64,000 bases of DNA from Limimaricola variabilis (GCF_014195545.1 NZ_JACIBX010000001.1:20463-84462); one strand, 5' to 3'; shown: positions 16,330-25,736, counted from the stretch's first letter. Notes: generated by a model not told the origin, from the letters alone. Made by a program: numbers and translations.

Positions 16330-17298
16330 TCAGGCGCAGAGCGCGCGGCCCGTTTCCTCGTCGGTGATCAGCACGTTGGGGGTGGTTGCCGCGATGGCCG
16401 CCCGCATCACTTCGTGCTTGTCCGCGCCGCCGGAGACCAGAAGCCGGGTGCGGGCCGCACGCAGTCGCTTGAGATCGGCCGAGATGGCGCGCTGATTGAT
16501 CGGGTGATCGACCAGCTGCCCATCGGCGTCGATGAAGTTGTACAGGATGTCGCCCACCGCGCCGGCCTCGATCAGGCTTTCCCGCTCCGCCTCGCTAAGA
16601 TGGCCGGTGCGGTAGGAGGTGGTGAGCTGCGTGATGCCACCGGTCGAGAAGATCGCGAGATCGAGCTTGTCGGCCATCTCGAAGATCGAAGCGAGGCCAC
16701 AGCGCTCCAGGAGCGCGTGCTTGGTCTCCGGGCTGTCCACCAGCGCGGGGGCGGAAATGAGATAGCCCTCACCTTGGAACATTTCGGCAAACTGCCAGGC
16801 AAATTCGGCCGGGTTGAAGCGTCGCGCCGCGGCGATGCCGCCCAGCAGCGAGATGACCTTCAGGTCCTCGAGCGAGCGGCCAGTGATGAAGGGCAGGCTG
16901 CTGTGCAGCGTGCGGCCCCAGCCGACGCCCACGGTCATGTTCGCGGTGATGGCCGAGGAGATCCAGGCGCCTGCGGCTGCGGCGATCGCGGGCGTGGGGT
17001 CCGCGTCGGGCGCGCTGACCGGGGCGAGGATGACCTCGTCGATCCCGTAGCGCTCGCGCAGCTCGAATTCGGTTCCCGCAAGTTCGGTCAGCGGCGAGCG
17101 GATGGTGATGCGCACCTCGTTGCGACGCCGGGCATCGGCCAGCAGCCGCACCACCGTCACCCGGGTCACATCGAGGATCTTGGCGATCTCCGACTGCTTG
17201 AGGCCCTCGGCGTAATACAGCCACACCGCGCGCGAGCGCAGTCGATCATTGTCGCTGGTCCGCGCCCTGACGGCGGGCGCGGCTGGATGCTGGTTCAT
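16330..17298 (-). CDS. SorC-family transcriptional regulator (copy 1)
   Basis: The 322-residue protein starts at 17298, one base after the upstream stop, with GGGGGTG before it. An N-terminal helix-turn-helix (GLKQSEIAKILDVTRVTVVR, residues 33-52) reads as the SorC type preceded by the AVWLYYAEG signature. The rest is the sugar-phosphate-binding SorC domain, with VGVGWGRTL, SLLGGI and the GAVGDILYNFIDADG segment typical of the family. SorC proteins respond to phosphorylated sugars or polyols and often end the operon they control, as here. Copy 2 at 36647 is a clear paralogue. The likely targets are the GAACATATGT boxes of this block. Confidence 0.9.
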   Translation of the reverse strand: MNQHPAAPAVRARTSDNDRLRSRAVWLYYAEGLKQSEIAKILDVTRVTVVRLLADARRRNEVRITIRSPLTELAGTEFELRERYGIDEVILAPVSAPDADPTPAIAAAAGAWISSAITANMTVGVGWGRTLHSSLPFITGRSLEDLKVISLLGGIAAARRFNPAEFAWQFAEMFQGEGYLISAPALVDSPETKHALLERCGLASIFEMADKLDLAIFSTGGITQLTTSYRTGHLSEAERESLIEAGAVGDILYNFIDADGQLVDHPINQRAISADLKRLRAARTRLLVSGGADKHEVMRAAIAATTPNVLITDEETGRALCA

Positions 17299-17299
17299 G

Positions 17300-18715
17300 T
17301 CACCCCCGGGATGCCGCTTCGGCGACCCCGAATAGGTCACGAAGCACCTTGGCACAGGCTTCTGGCCGCTCAATATGCGGAATGTGTCCAGCCTTGTCCA
17401 GAAGGTGCAGCCCCGCGTGATCGGGTGCGCGTAGCGCGTGGCGCCAAGGCAGGATCGCATCCTGACGTCCCCAGATGACGCGCAGCGGTGCTTCGACGCG
17501 GCCCAGCGCCCCGGTGAGGTCGAAGCCCTGCGTTCCATCCGGGAACAGCCTTTCGGCCAGATCGCGCTGGGCCGCGCGCATCTCTTCATCCATGCGCGAC
17601 AGCATCGCCGCCTGCGCGAAGTCCCAGCTGATCGCATCCGGGTCGGCCGCGAGCCGTTTGAGCCAAGGCGCGAGGCTCTCGGCGCGGCTGGCCCGCGCGA
17701 TGCCCATCAGCGTGTCGCCGTCGATCTCGGGGCCGAGACCCGCAGGGGCGATCAGCCCGAGGCTGCGGATCAAGCGCGGCCGAATGTCGGCGATGGTGGT
17801 GGCGATGGCGCCGCCGAGGGAATGGCCGACCAGATGCGCGGCCTCGAGGTTCAGACCGTCGAAGGCCTGCACCGCAAGGCGCGCAAGGCCCGCGAAATTC
17901 TCGATCTTCTTCAGCGGAGAGCGGCCGTGACAGGCGAGGTCGACGCGGATGATCTCGCGCGCGTTGCCCAGCGCCTTCTCGAGGGGTGCCCAGCCGGTGG
18001 CGTCGGCGGCAAAGCCATGCACCAGTACGATCGGAGTGCCGCTGCCCTGACCCTTGCGGCGGGTGACGGCGAGATCGCCGGGCCGTTCGCTCCAGCCCGC
18101 AGGCGCGGCGAGGGGTTCGGGGTCGGATCGGCGTGCCGCAGGCTCGGGGGCGGCGGGTGCGGCGGGGGCAGGGCGCTGCCGTGCCTCAATCTCTCGCGCC
18201 ACGTCCTCGGACTGGATCCGGCCCTGCGGACCACTGCCGACGAGCCGCGCGAGATCAAGTCCGGCCTGACGTGCGGCGGCGCGGGCGGCTGGAGTGGCGC
18301 GGGGGCGCGGCTCGTCCAGGGCTTCAGGCGCCTCGGCTCGCGATGCCGCCTCCGTCAGGGCGGGTTGCGACGCGACAGTTCCGCATTTGCCCGGCGCTTG
18401 CGCCGTAGCAGGGGCGGGTTCGGCCTTGGGTGCCTCAGTTGCGCCGCCGCCCGGTGCCGCCTCGGGGATCGCCTCACCCTCCGCGTAGATCCAAGCCACG
18501 GCGTTGCCGACCGGCACCTTGGTGCCCTCCGGCGCGATGATATGGGCGAGGATCCCGCTGGCCGGCGCCTCGATCTCCATCGCGGCCTTGTCGGTCTCGA
18601 TGTCGAACAGCGCGTCTCCCTTGGAAACCGGACTACCGGCAGCGATGTGCCAGGCGGAAACAAGCCCCGACTCCATGTCCATGTCGACCTTGGGCAGGAT
18701 GACCTCGGTTGCCAT
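17300..18715 (-). CDS. acoC: E2 subunit with lipoyl domain and alpha/beta-hydrolase domain (AcoC-like)
   Basis: The 471-residue protein has a lipoyl domain at residues 1-80 with lipoyl Lys43 in ETDKAAM, a long Ala/Pro linker, a peripheral-subunit-binding segment near 140-178 (ATPAARAAARQAGLDLARLV), and then an alpha/beta-hydrolase domain with Ser299 in GHSLGG and a GHIPHIE histidine near the end. A lipoyl domain fused to a hydrolase domain instead of a normal acyltransferase domain is the hallmark of acetoin dehydrogenase E2 (AcoC). GGAGG precedes the ATG. It follows E1beta by 1 nt. The complex transfers an acetyl group from the TPP enzyme to CoA. No E3 gene is present in this window, so E3 is presumably shared from elsewhere. 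Confidence 0.87.
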   Translation of the reverse strand: MATEVILPKVDMDMESGLVSAWHIAAGSPVSKGDALFDIETDKAAMEIEAPASGILAHIIAPEGTKVPVGNAVAWIYAEGEAIPEAAPGGGATEAPKAEPAPATAQAPGKCGTVASQPALTEAASRAEAPEALDEPRPRATPAARAAARQAGLDLARLVGSGPQGRIQSEDVAREIEARQRPAPAAPAAPEPAARRSDPEPLAAPAGWSERPGDLAVTRRKGQGSGTPIVLVHGFAADATGWAPLEKALGNAREIIRVDLACHGRSPLKKIENFAGLARLAVQAFDGLNLEAAHLVGHSLGGAIATTIADIRPRLIRSLGLIAPAGLGPEIDGDTLMGIARASRAESLAPWLKRLAADPDAISWDFAQAAMLSRMDEEMRAAQRDLAERLFPDGTQGFDLTGALGRVEAPLRVIWGRQDAILPWRHALRAPDHAGLHLLDKAGHIPHIERPEACAKVLRDLFGVAEAASRG

Positions 18716-18716
18716 G

Positions 18717-19736
18717 TCAGACCTCCTTGCGTGCCAGCTTGCGGGCCGCGGCCTCGATGTCGGGGGCTTGGGGCACGGCGGCCTTCTCAAGCTCCGGGTT
18801 GTAGGGGATCGGTGCCTCGACGCCGCCGAGCCGGAGGATCGGTGCATCGAGATAGTCGAAGGCCTCGCTCTCGGCGATCATCGCCGAGATCTCGGCGCCG
18901 ATGCCCAGCGTGCGGACGCCTTCATAGACACAGATCAGCCGGCCGGTCTTGCGGACGCTTGCGATGATCGTTTCGTGGTCGATCGGGCGGACCGAGCGCA
19001 GGTCGATCACCTCGACGTCGATGCCCTCTTCCGCGAGCTTTTCGGCTGCGGCCAGTGCCCGATGCACCATGATCGCCGAGGCGACGATGGTGAGGTCACG
19101 GCCCTCGCGCCGCACCGCGGCCTTGCCGATCGGCGTGGTGTACCAGCCGTCGGGCACATGGCCTTTCAACTTGTACAGCAGCTTGTGCTCGAACACGACG
19201 ACGGGATCCGGATCCTCCAGCGCCGCGAGCAGCAGGCCCTTGGCGTCCTCGGGGGTCGAGGGCTGCAGCACCTTGAGGCCGGGGACATGGCCGAACCAGG
19301 CTTCGAAGCTCTGGCTGTGCTGCGCGGCGGCGCCGGTGCCCGAGCCGGCCGGCATGCGGAACACCAGCGGCACCGAGGCCTCGCCGCCCAGCATGTAGCG
19401 CATCTTGGCGGCCTGGTTGACGATCTGTTCCATGGCCAGCGTCGCGAAATCCGAGAACTGGAACTCGAAGATCGGCCGCAATCCGGTCAGCGCCGCGCCG
19501 ACAGCCACGCCGGCGCCGCCCAGCTCGGAGATCGGCGTGTCGCGGACCCGGTCGGGGCCGAAGCGCTCGACCAGGTCGCCGGTGACCTGAAACGCACCGC
19601 CATAGACGCCGATGTCCTCGCCCATGAGGATGACCCGCTCGTCGCGCGCCAAGGCCATGCCCATCGCTTCGCGGATCGCCTCGGCATAGCTCAGCTCGCG
19701 GGTCTGGATTTCGGGATTGCGTGTCGGGGCGTTCAT
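18717..19736 (-). CDS. TPP-dependent dehydrogenase E1 beta subunit (AcoB-like)
   Basis: A 339-residue transketolase-like beta subunit. Visible motifs are [13 protein letters not shown] near residue 38, the [20 protein letters not shown] segment (exactly 20 residues) near 64, and the C-terminal transketolase domain with [11 protein letters not shown]. These match E1beta of 2-oxoacid and acetoin dehydrogenases. The ATG overlaps the E1alpha stop (ATGA), indicating translational coupling for an alpha2beta2 enzyme. Neighbouring E2 architecture favours an acyloin-cleaving complex over pyruvate dehydrogenase. Confidence 0.9.
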   Translation of the reverse strand: MNAPTRNPEIQTRELSYAEAIREAMGMALARDERVILMGEDIGVYGGAFQVTGDLVERFGPDRVRDTPISELGGAGVAVGAALTGLRPIFEFQFSDFATLAMEQIVNQAAKMRYMLGGEASVPLVFRMPAGSGTGAAAQHSQSFEAWFGHVPGLKVLQPSTPEDAKGLLLAALEDPDPVVVFEHKLLYKLKGHVPDGWYTTPIGKAAVRREGRDLTIVASAIMVHRALAAAEKLAEEGIDVEVIDLRSVRPIDHETIIASVRKTGRLICVYEGVRTLGIGAEISAMIAESEAFDYLDAPILRLGGVEAPIPYNPELEKAAVPQAPDIEAAARKLARKEV

Positions 19737-20737
19737 GACCGGGCCTCCGCGTAGACGTATTTCGTGACATCGGCGATCGTCGGATCGGTGCCGCCCTTGG
19801 CAAAGGCGATCCCGTCTTCGACCTCCCGGCGCGCCGCCGCCTCGATGGCGTCGGCGCCGCTTGCGTCGAGCACGCCATGGGCGGCCAGTTCCTCGCGGAA
19901 CCGCAGGATCGGATCGCGCGCGATCCAGCTGTCGATCTCGTCCTTGGTGCGATAGCGGTTGCGGTCCGACTTCGAGTGGCCGCGCCAGCGATAGGTCAGG
20001 TTCTCGACCAGGCTCGGGCCCTCGCCGCGCCGGGCGCGATCGACGGCCTCCTGCACCGCTTCGGCCACCGCGGAGAAGTCGTTGCCGTCCACCGTCACGC
20101 CGGGCATGGAATAGGCTGCGGCGCGCTGGGCGATGTCCTTGACCGCGGTCGAGCGCTCGGTCGAGGTCGACATGCCGTACTTGTTGTTTTCGCAGACGAA
20201 GACGACCGGCAGCTTCCAGACGGCCGCGATGTTGAGCGCTTCGTGGAAAGCGCCCTCGTTGTTGGCGCCGTCGCCGAAGAAGCAGATCGTGACCGCGCCG
20301 GTGCCGAGCTGCTTGGCGGTCAGCGCCGCGCCGACGGCGATCGGGATGCCGCCGCCGACGATGCCGTTGGCCCCGAGATTGCCCTTGGTCACGTCGGCGA
20401 TGTGCATCGAGCCGCCGCGGCCGTGGCAATAGCCTTCTTCCTTGCCGAAGAACTCGGCGAACATCCGGCCGACCTCGGCGCCCTTGCCGATGCAGTGTCC
20501 GTGGCCGCGATGAGTCGAGGTGATCTTGTCGTCATCGGTGAGCGGCAGGCAGGAGGCCACGGCCGAGGCTTCCTGACCGATCGACAGATGCATCGTGCCG
20601 TGGATCAGGCCGCGGGTGTAGCTGTCCTCCGCACCTTCCTCGAAGAAGCGGATCAGGTACATCTTGCGGAGCGCCTCGCGCAGTGTCTCGGCGTCGTAGC
20701 GACGGATCGCGAAGGGGGTGTTGTCGTCCTTGGCCAT
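19733..20737 (-). CDS. TPP-dependent dehydrogenase E1 alpha subunit (AcoA-like)
   Basis: A 334-residue E1 alpha subunit. The thiamine diphosphate motif runs from GDGANN (155-160) to ENNKYGMS. The phosphorylation-loop region reads [19 protein letters not shown], shared by acetoin and pyruvate dehydrogenases. [11 protein letters not shown] (105-115) is the usual cofactor-site signature. GAGGA precedes the ATG at 20737; a longer open frame upstream overlaps the DRL-type gene and is not needed. It stands 9 nt after the DRL-type gene in an operon with E1beta, E2 and SorC. The expected chemistry is cleavage of an alpha-hydroxyketone (acetoin or an analogue such as a 1-deoxyketose) to enzyme-bound hydroxyethyl and an aldehyde. 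Confidence 0.9.
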   Translation of the reverse strand: MAKDDNTPFAIRRYDAETLREALRKMYLIRFFEEGAEDSYTRGLIHGTMHLSIGQEASAVASCLPLTDDDKITSTHRGHGHCIGKGAEVGRMFAEFFGKEEGYCHGRGGSMHIADVTKGNLGANGIVGGGIPIAVGAALTAKQLGTGAVTICFFGDGANNEGAFHEALNIAAVWKLPVVFVCENNKYGMSTSTERSTAVKDIAQRAAAYSMPGVTVDGNDFSAVAEAVQEAVDRARRGEGPSLVENLTYRWRGHSKSDRNRYRTKDEIDSWIARDPILRFREELAAHGVLDASGADAIEAAARREVEDGIAFAKGGTDPTIADVTKYVYAEARS

Positions 20738-20745
20738 GGCTGTCC

Positions 20746-22068
20746 TCACAGGGTGGCGAGCATGTCGTCCTGCCGGGCGCGCAGCGCCGCGATGCGGCTG
20801 CCCTCCGGCGGGGTGGCGTTGGCATAGGTGATCAGATCGCCCTTGCGGATCGGCGCGGTGACGGTGCCGCCGGCGAGGAGCCCGCAGGGGATGGCGCGCT
20901 GCTCGGCTGCCTCGGGCGCGGTCATGATCCATGCGCGGTAGCTGTACTCGCCGATCTGGTCGAGCTTGTCGCCGGGCTGATGGTCGCGCTTGGCGACGGC
21001 GCAGACCTCGGCGACGGGGCGTGCCAGCGGCACCATGTCGGCCTTGCCGTAAAGCACGGCGCGCGCGCAGCTCAGCGGCACCTCGAGCGAGGTTAGGTGA
21101 TAGGGGCGGAAGAAGGTGAAGTAGGGGCCCTCACCCATCTTCAGGTCTTCCATCCGCTCGCGGATGCGGGGGTGATCCATCTCGGCCACCACGAAGACGC
21201 CCGGCGCCACACCCTTTCCGATGGTGTAGTCGACCCGGCCTTCGCCCGACGACAGCACACCGCCATCCTTGGCGGGGATCAGCACCTTCGACAGTTCCTC
21301 GCGGGTGGCGGCGGGGCCGTGCATGCCCGGCCTGTCGGGGATGAGCCCGGTCGCGTTCGCGATCGCGGCCATCTCCACCATAGTCTTGGAGCCGTCGACG
21401 AACTCCACCAGCATGCGCGGGTTCATGTGACGGCGATGCGCCTCCTCCTCGTATTCGGCGGGGGTGGCGTCGATGTTGAGCGGGTTGTTCTTGCCCTTGC
21501 CGGCCGACACGATGCGGTGGCCCATGGCGGTGACGAACTCGATCAGCTCCATGCAGGAGGAGGGCTCGTCTCCGGCGCCGAGCGTGTAGACCACGCCGAG
21601 CTTCTCGGCTTGGGCGCGCAGATAGGCACCGATCGTCACGTCGGCCTCGACGTTCATCATCACTAGGTGCTTGCCGCGCTCCATGGCCTGCAGCCCGATC
21701 TGGGCGCCGACCGCCGGCACGCCGGTGGCATCGACCACGACGTCGATCTGGCCCGACTCGAGCAGCAACTCGACCTTGTCGGTGGTGGCCACGCGGCCCT
21801 GCTCGATGGCATGCGCCATGGCGTCGCCGGTCGAGACCTGCTGGGCGTGACCCTCTTCCCGGTAAGCGATGTCCACGGCCTTGGCTGCGTTGGGCAGGTT
21901 CAGCTCGGCGATGGCGCCGATCTCGATGCCCGGCATGTGGGCGACGCGGGTGACGATGTCGGTTCCCATTTCGCCGGCGCCAACGAGGCCGATCCGGATC
22001 GGCTTACCGGTCTGGGCGCGCAGTTCGAGATCTCGGGCAAGGCCGGTAAGGGCCACGTTTGTGGGCAT
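20746..22068 (-). CDS. drl: DRL-type oxidoreductase (DXP reductoisomerase-like), Rossmann plus SAF domain
   Basis: The 440-residue protein has a homoserine-dehydrogenase-like NAD(P) domain (IGLVGAGEMGTD, 26-37), the central block GKHLVMMNVEADVTIGAYLR, GAGDEPSSCMELIEFV and GKGKNNPLN, and a C-terminal SAF-like domain (about 345-430, AIPCGLLAGGTVTAPIRKGD). From memory this matches the Brucella DRL family, shown to interconvert 1-deoxyxylulose 5-phosphate and 2-C-methylerythritol 4-phosphate in place of DXR. GGAGGAA precedes the ATG. It is the first gene of an operon with an acetoin-dehydrogenase-like complex and a SorC regulator. That context suggests a catabolic oxidative isomerase rather than isoprenoid synthesis. 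The exact substrate is inference. Confidence 0.78.
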   Translation of the reverse strand: MPTNVALTGLARDLELRAQTGKPIRIGLVGAGEMGTDIVTRVAHMPGIEIGAIAELNLPNAAKAVDIAYREEGHAQQVSTGDAMAHAIEQGRVATTDKVELLLESGQIDVVVDATGVPAVGAQIGLQAMERGKHLVMMNVEADVTIGAYLRAQAEKLGVVYTLGAGDEPSSCMELIEFVTAMGHRIVSAGKGKNNPLNIDATPAEYEEEAHRRHMNPRMLVEFVDGSKTMVEMAAIANATGLIPDRPGMHGPAATREELSKVLIPAKDGGVLSSGEGRVDYTIGKGVAPGVFVVAEMDHPRIRERMEDLKMGEGPYFTFFRPYHLTSLEVPLSCARAVLYGKADMVPLARPVAEVCAVAKRDHQPGDKLDQIGEYSYRAWIMTAPEAAEQRAIPCGLLAGGTVTAPIRKGDLITYANATPPEGSRIAALRARQDDMLATL

Positions 22069-22118
22069 AGCGGTTCCTCCTGGGGTGCGCCGCCAACATC
22101 CTGAACTTTGGTCACCGT

Positions 22119-22134
22119 GTCAATACATAGGTTC
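22119..22134 (-). promoter_or_regulatory. SorC-type box overlapping the -35 of the DRL operon
   Basis: On the minus strand it reads GAACCTATGTATTGAC. It overlaps a TTGACA hexamer (22123-22118) that pairs with GATGTT at 22100-22095 over 17 bp, a plausible promoter for the DRL-type operon. It shares ATGTATTGAC with the box at 31936-31951. Confidence 0.6.
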
Positions 22135-22228
22135 GATACGAGGCGCGAAAGTTCACTCCTTGGGCGCGCATCCACGTCATCATCACATGGTTTTCGCCCT
22201 TATTATACTACAGCGCCTTCAGTCGAGA

Positions 22229-22246
22229 GAACATATGTGTCTTGAC
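22229..22246 (+). promoter_or_regulatory. SorC-type box overlapping the -35 of the MalK-type sugar operon
   Basis: GAACATATGTGTCTTGAC carries the GAACATATGT core. Its TTGAC end is part of a possible -35 (TTGACT, 22242-22247) paired with AATACT (22264-22269) at 16-bp spacing, about 100 nt before the binding-protein gene. It faces the box at 22119-22134 in this divergent region. A second AT-rich stretch (TATACT at 22204-22209) could be another promoter. Confidence 0.6.
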
Positions 22247-22376
22247 TGATCCAAAAATGCGGCAATACTCAAGCTGCGGATCACAGTCATTTCCGATCCG
22301 CCCGGCGCCGTGGTGGCGCGGGCGGCAGGCCGGTGGGGAGCCGGGGAGGACTGGCCGTCGAATTGGGAGGATTACC

Positions 22377-23942
22377 ATGACATTGAACAGGACCGATTTC
22401 TCGCGTCGCCGCTTCCTGAGCGCTTCGGCTGCAGCTGGCCTGACCGCCGCCGCCGGCACCGGATTCTCGGCGCGGCCGCTTTTCGCGCAGAGCGATCTGC
22501 CGGATCCGCAGAGCGTGCTGGACCGCATCTCGGTGCCGCAATACGTGCGCAAGGATTACCAATCGCTCTACAACATGAGCGGCGAGCCGCTGTGGGATCC
22601 GGCGACCGACTGGATCCGGAACGTCGATTGGGAAGCGGTGCGCAAGGAGCAGGCCGGCAAGACCGTGCGCTTCGCCGTCGGTGCCGCCGATCAGGAATCG
22701 GCCGCAGAGGCGCTGGTGCCCTTCGAGCAGCTCTCGGGGATCAAGGTCGAGCTGGTGCCGATCCCCGATGACAGCTTCTACGACAAGGCCATCGCCGAGT
22801 TCATCTCGGGCAATGCCTCCTTCGATGCGCTGCAGTTCTTCTCGCCCTGGCTGGGCGACTTCGCGGCGCCGGGCTTCCTCGCCAAGCTCGACGACTACGC
22901 CGAGAAGTGGAAGCTGCCGCTCGACGACTTCTACGACACCTATCGGCTCAACTACGGCTATTTCGGCGATCAGGGTCTCTACGGCATCCCGTTCGATTGC
23001 GACATCCAGATGGTGCATCTGCGCAAGTCGCTGGTCGAGCAGGTCACCGGTGGTCCGATCGATGTGGCCAGCACCGTGCCCACCTATGACGAGCTGATCC
23101 GGATCACCGGCGAGCTGGCCAAGGTCGGCGGCAACGTCGCCCCGCTGGGCCTTTTGGGCGCGCGCGGCTTCTGGTCGACATACTCCTGGGAGCACATCGC
23201 CGCGCAGGCGGGCATGGAGCTGTTCGACGAGAACTTCGAGCCGATCCTCAATTCCGAAGCCGGCATCAAGGGCATGGAGACGCTGCTCGCGCTGTCGAAA
23301 AACGCGATCGAGGGCTTCTCGGGCGCGGGCTGGGGCGAGAATCGCGCGGCTTGGCTCGGCGGACAGGTGGCGGCCAACATCTCGTGGCAGGACAGCGGCA
23401 CACAGGCCATGCGCCCCGACCAGAGCCAGATCGTCGACGACTTCATCACCATCTACGAGCCCCGCATCGAGGGCGGCCGTTTCGCGCCGCCGAACATCGC
23501 CGGTTCGACCTCCTGCGTCGCCGCGACCTCGAAGAACCCCGAGGGCGCCTTCCTGATGCTGGCCTTCCTGACCACCTCCTCGATCATGGCGATGAACGAG
23601 GCCAACGCCAACGGCGTGGCGCCGGGCTACCGCTCGGTGCTCACCAACCCGCGGCTGCGCGAGGTCTCCCAGCCCGCCGAGGTCTGGGCCAACAGCCTCG
23701 ACCATGCCTGGTGCGCACCGCGCATCCCCGGCATGTTCGAAATGGAGCAGGCGCTGGGCAACGAGATCAACAAGGCGCTGGTGGGCCAGATCTCGGGCCG
23801 CGAAGCGCTCGAGAACGGCAATGCCGCCTGGCGCAAGATCATGGAAAAGAACGGCTTCTTCTCGAACCGTCAAATTTTCGACTACGCGGCGGTCAAGGAC
23901 GGTGTCTGGATGGGTGCGGGCAAGCCGCTGCCCTTCTCCTGA
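22377..23942 (+). CDS. Tat-exported extracellular solute-binding protein, family 1 (sugar)
   Basis: The 521-residue protein starts at 22377 after GGGAGG. Its leader has a twin-arginine motif (SRRRFL) followed by an Ala-rich core and cleavage near LFAQSD, so it is probably exported folded by Tat. The body is a family 1 sugar-binding protein: GIKVELVPIPDDSFYDKAIAE (two parts) and the YGIPFDCDIQMVHLRKSL segment are typical. It is longer than most members, which run near 420-450 residues. Four bases separate it from the first permease, with no intercistronic hairpin, unlike the other binding proteins here. The ligand is unknown; the downstream PfkB kinase suggests a monosaccharide or polyol. Confidence 0.88.
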   Translation: MTLNRTDFSRRRFLSASAAAGLTAAAGTGFSARPLFAQSDLPDPQSVLDRISVPQYVRKDYQSLYNMSGEPLWDPATDWIRNVDWEAVRKEQAGKTVRFAVGAADQESAAEALVPFEQLSGIKVELVPIPDDSFYDKAIAEFISGNASFDALQFFSPWLGDFAAPGFLAKLDDYAEKWKLPLDDFYDTYRLNYGYFGDQGLYGIPFDCDIQMVHLRKSLVEQVTGGPIDVASTVPTYDELIRITGELAKVGGNVAPLGLLGARGFWSTYSWEHIAAQAGMELFDENFEPILNSEAGIKGMETLLALSKNAIEGFSGAGWGENRAAWLGGQVAANISWQDSGTQAMRPDQSQIVDDFITIYEPRIEGGRFAPPNIAGSTSCVAATSKNPEGAFLMLAFLTTSSIMAMNEANANGVAPGYRSVLTNPRLREVSQPAEVWANSLDHAWCAPRIPGMFEMEQALGNEINKALVGQISGREALENGNAAWRKIMEKNGFFSNRQIFDYAAVKDGVWMGAGKPLPFS

Positions 23943-23946
23943 TCCG

Positions 23947-24894
23947 ATGGCGGTCCTCGACCAGACCGGGGGGGTGGCGCGTGCCGCCCCCGACCGGGCC
24001 CGCCCGCGGGAGAAGGCGCTGCGTCGGCGCAGCTCGGCGCTTCGACGCGCCTTTCCCTACCTGCTCGTCGCCCCGGCGGTGATCTACCTGCTGGGCATCA
24101 CTCTTTATCCCGGCGCCTACGCGATCTATCAGTCCTTCTATCTGGTGCGCTTCACCGAATGGATCCCGGTCGGCTTCGACAATTATGTCGAGCTCTGGAG
24201 CGACAGCGAATTCTGGCAGGCGCTGCTGAACACGCTGATCATCGGCGGCATCGCCTTGGCGCTCGAATGCGTGATCGCCATGGCGCTGGCCTTCTTTGCC
24301 TATCGCGACGCGCTGATCCGTGTCTGGCGGATCGTGTTCCTGATGCCGATGCTGTTCATGCCCTCGGCAGTGGCCTTCGTCTGGAAGCTTGCCTTCAACG
24401 ATGGCCGCGTGATCTCCGATCTGCTGCGGAAGATCGGCCTGATCGACGGCAATCTCGACTTCCTCGGCAATGTCTGGCTCGCACGCTCCACGCTGATTGT
24501 TGCCGATCTCTGGCAGTGGACGCCGTTCCTGTTCATTATCTTCGTGGCGGCGCTGCAGAGCCAAGACCAGGAGGTCGAGGAAGCGGCGCGGCTCGATGGG
24601 GCGAGCTGGCCCGCGATCTTCTGGAACGTGTCTCTGCCGATGATCCGGCCGGTCATCGCGGTGGCGGTGGTGCTGCGCGGCATCGACATCACGACGATGT
24701 TCACCAACGTCTTCATCCTGACCAAGGGCACGCCCGGCGGGACCACCGAGACGATCAGCTATTTCATCTATCGGCAGGGCTTCCAGACCTTCAACTTCGG
24801 CTACGCCTCGGCAGCTGCCGTGGTGATGCTCGTCGTCACCATTCTCGCGGCCCAGCTGGTCGTGAAGCGGGCCTTCAGATCGGGGAAAGCGTGA
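23947..24894 (+). CDS. sugar ABC transporter permease (MalF/UgpA type)
   Basis: A 315-residue permease with an Arg-rich cytoplasmic N-terminus and six membrane spans starting at YLLVAPAVIYLLGITLYP. The EAA loop EEAARLDGASWPAIFWNVSL near 240 contacts the MalK-type ATPase. The start at 23947 lies 4 nt after the binding-protein stop; a longer frame runs back into that gene and is not used. Its stop overlaps the next start (GTGATG). Confidence 0.92.
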   Translation: MAVLDQTGGVARAAPDRARPREKALRRRSSALRRAFPYLLVAPAVIYLLGITLYPGAYAIYQSFYLVRFTEWIPVGFDNYVELWSDSEFWQALLNTLIIGGIALALECVIAMALAFFAYRDALIRVWRIVFLMPMLFMPSAVAFVWKLAFNDGRVISDLLRKIGLIDGNLDFLGNVWLARSTLIVADLWQWTPFLFIIFVAALQSQDQEVEEAARLDGASWPAIFWNVSLPMIRPVIAVAVVLRGIDITTMFTNVFILTKGTPGGTTETISYFIYRQGFQTFNFGYASAAAVVMLVVTILAAQLVVKRAFRSGKA

Positions 24895-25736
24895 TGGAAA
24901 AGCGACGCAAGTCCAAGGGCGACAACCTCGTGCTGCGCTACCTCGTGCTCGGCTCCTGGGCGCTGTTCTGCCTCGTGCCGATCCTGTGGTTCCTGTCGAT
25001 CGGCTTCCGGCCCCGTACCGAGATCATCACGCCCGAGCCGATCTACTGGCCGACCTTTTCGCTCGACGCCTGGAGGCTGCTTCTGGCCGACTGGCCGATC
25101 TTCGACTACCTGCGCAACTCGGTCGTCGCGGTCACGGGCTCGGTGGTGATCGATCTGATACTCGGCATCCCGGCGGCCTACTCCTTGACCCGCTACGAAT
25201 ATCGCGGCCGCGACGATATCGGCTTCTACATCCTGTCGACTCGGATGATGGCGCCGGCGATCGTGGCGATCCCGATCTTCTTTCTGTTTCGCAACATGGG
25301 TCTGCTCGACAGCGTCTGGGCGTTGATGCTGATCTACGCGGCGGTCAACCTGTCAATCGTGGTGTGGATCATCCGGTCCTACATGCTCGACATTCCCAAG
25401 GAGCTCGAGGACGCGGCGCGCACCGACGGGGCAGGGGATCTGCGTATCCTGTGGGAGATCATCATCCCCGCCTGCCTGCCGGGCATCATCACCGCCTCGG
25501 TGATCGCCGCGATCTTCGCGATCAACGAGTTCCTGTTCACGCTGCTGATCGCCTCGACGAAGAGCGCCTATACCATGTCGGTGGCGCTGGCGAACTTCAC
25601 CGGCGGCTCGGACGGCGTCATCTACAACGCAATCGCACTGGTCTCTTTCCTGGCCTTCCTGCCGATCCTGGTTCTGATCGTCCTGATCCAGAAGCACCTG
25701 TCGCGGGGCCTGACCATGGGCGCGGTAAAAGGATAA
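24894..25736 (+). CDS. sugar ABC transporter permease (MalG/UgpE type)
   Basis: A 280-residue permease beginning at the ATG that overlaps the previous stop by one base. Six membrane spans are visible, with the first LVLGSWALFCLVPILWFLS. The EAA loop reads ELEDAARTDGAGDLRILWEI (20 residues). It completes the heterodimeric channel for the Tat-exported binding protein. Confidence 0.92.
   Translation: MEKRRKSKGDNLVLRYLVLGSWALFCLVPILWFLSIGFRPRTEIITPEPIYWPTFSLDAWRLLLADWPIFDYLRNSVVAVTGSVVIDLILGIPAAYSLTRYEYRGRDDIGFYILSTRMMAPAIVAIPIFFLFRNMGLLDSVWALMLIYAAVNLSIVVWIIRSYMLDIPKELEDAARTDGAGDLRILWEIIIPACLPGIITASVIAAIFAINEFLFTLLIASTKSAYTMSVALANFTGGSDGVIYNAIALVSFLAFLPILVLIVLIQKHLSRGLTMGAVKG

Noticed and set aside
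18717-20737. Pyruvate dehydrogenase E1 subunits
   Set aside because: The adjacent E2 has a hydrolase domain typical of AcoC rather than a 2-oxoacid acyltransferase domain, and the operon also holds a DRL-type enzyme and a SorC regulator.
20746-22068. Plain homoserine dehydrogenase
   Set aside because: The Rossmann domain is similar, but the central blocks and C-terminal SAF domain match the DRL family, and no threonine-pathway gene is nearby.
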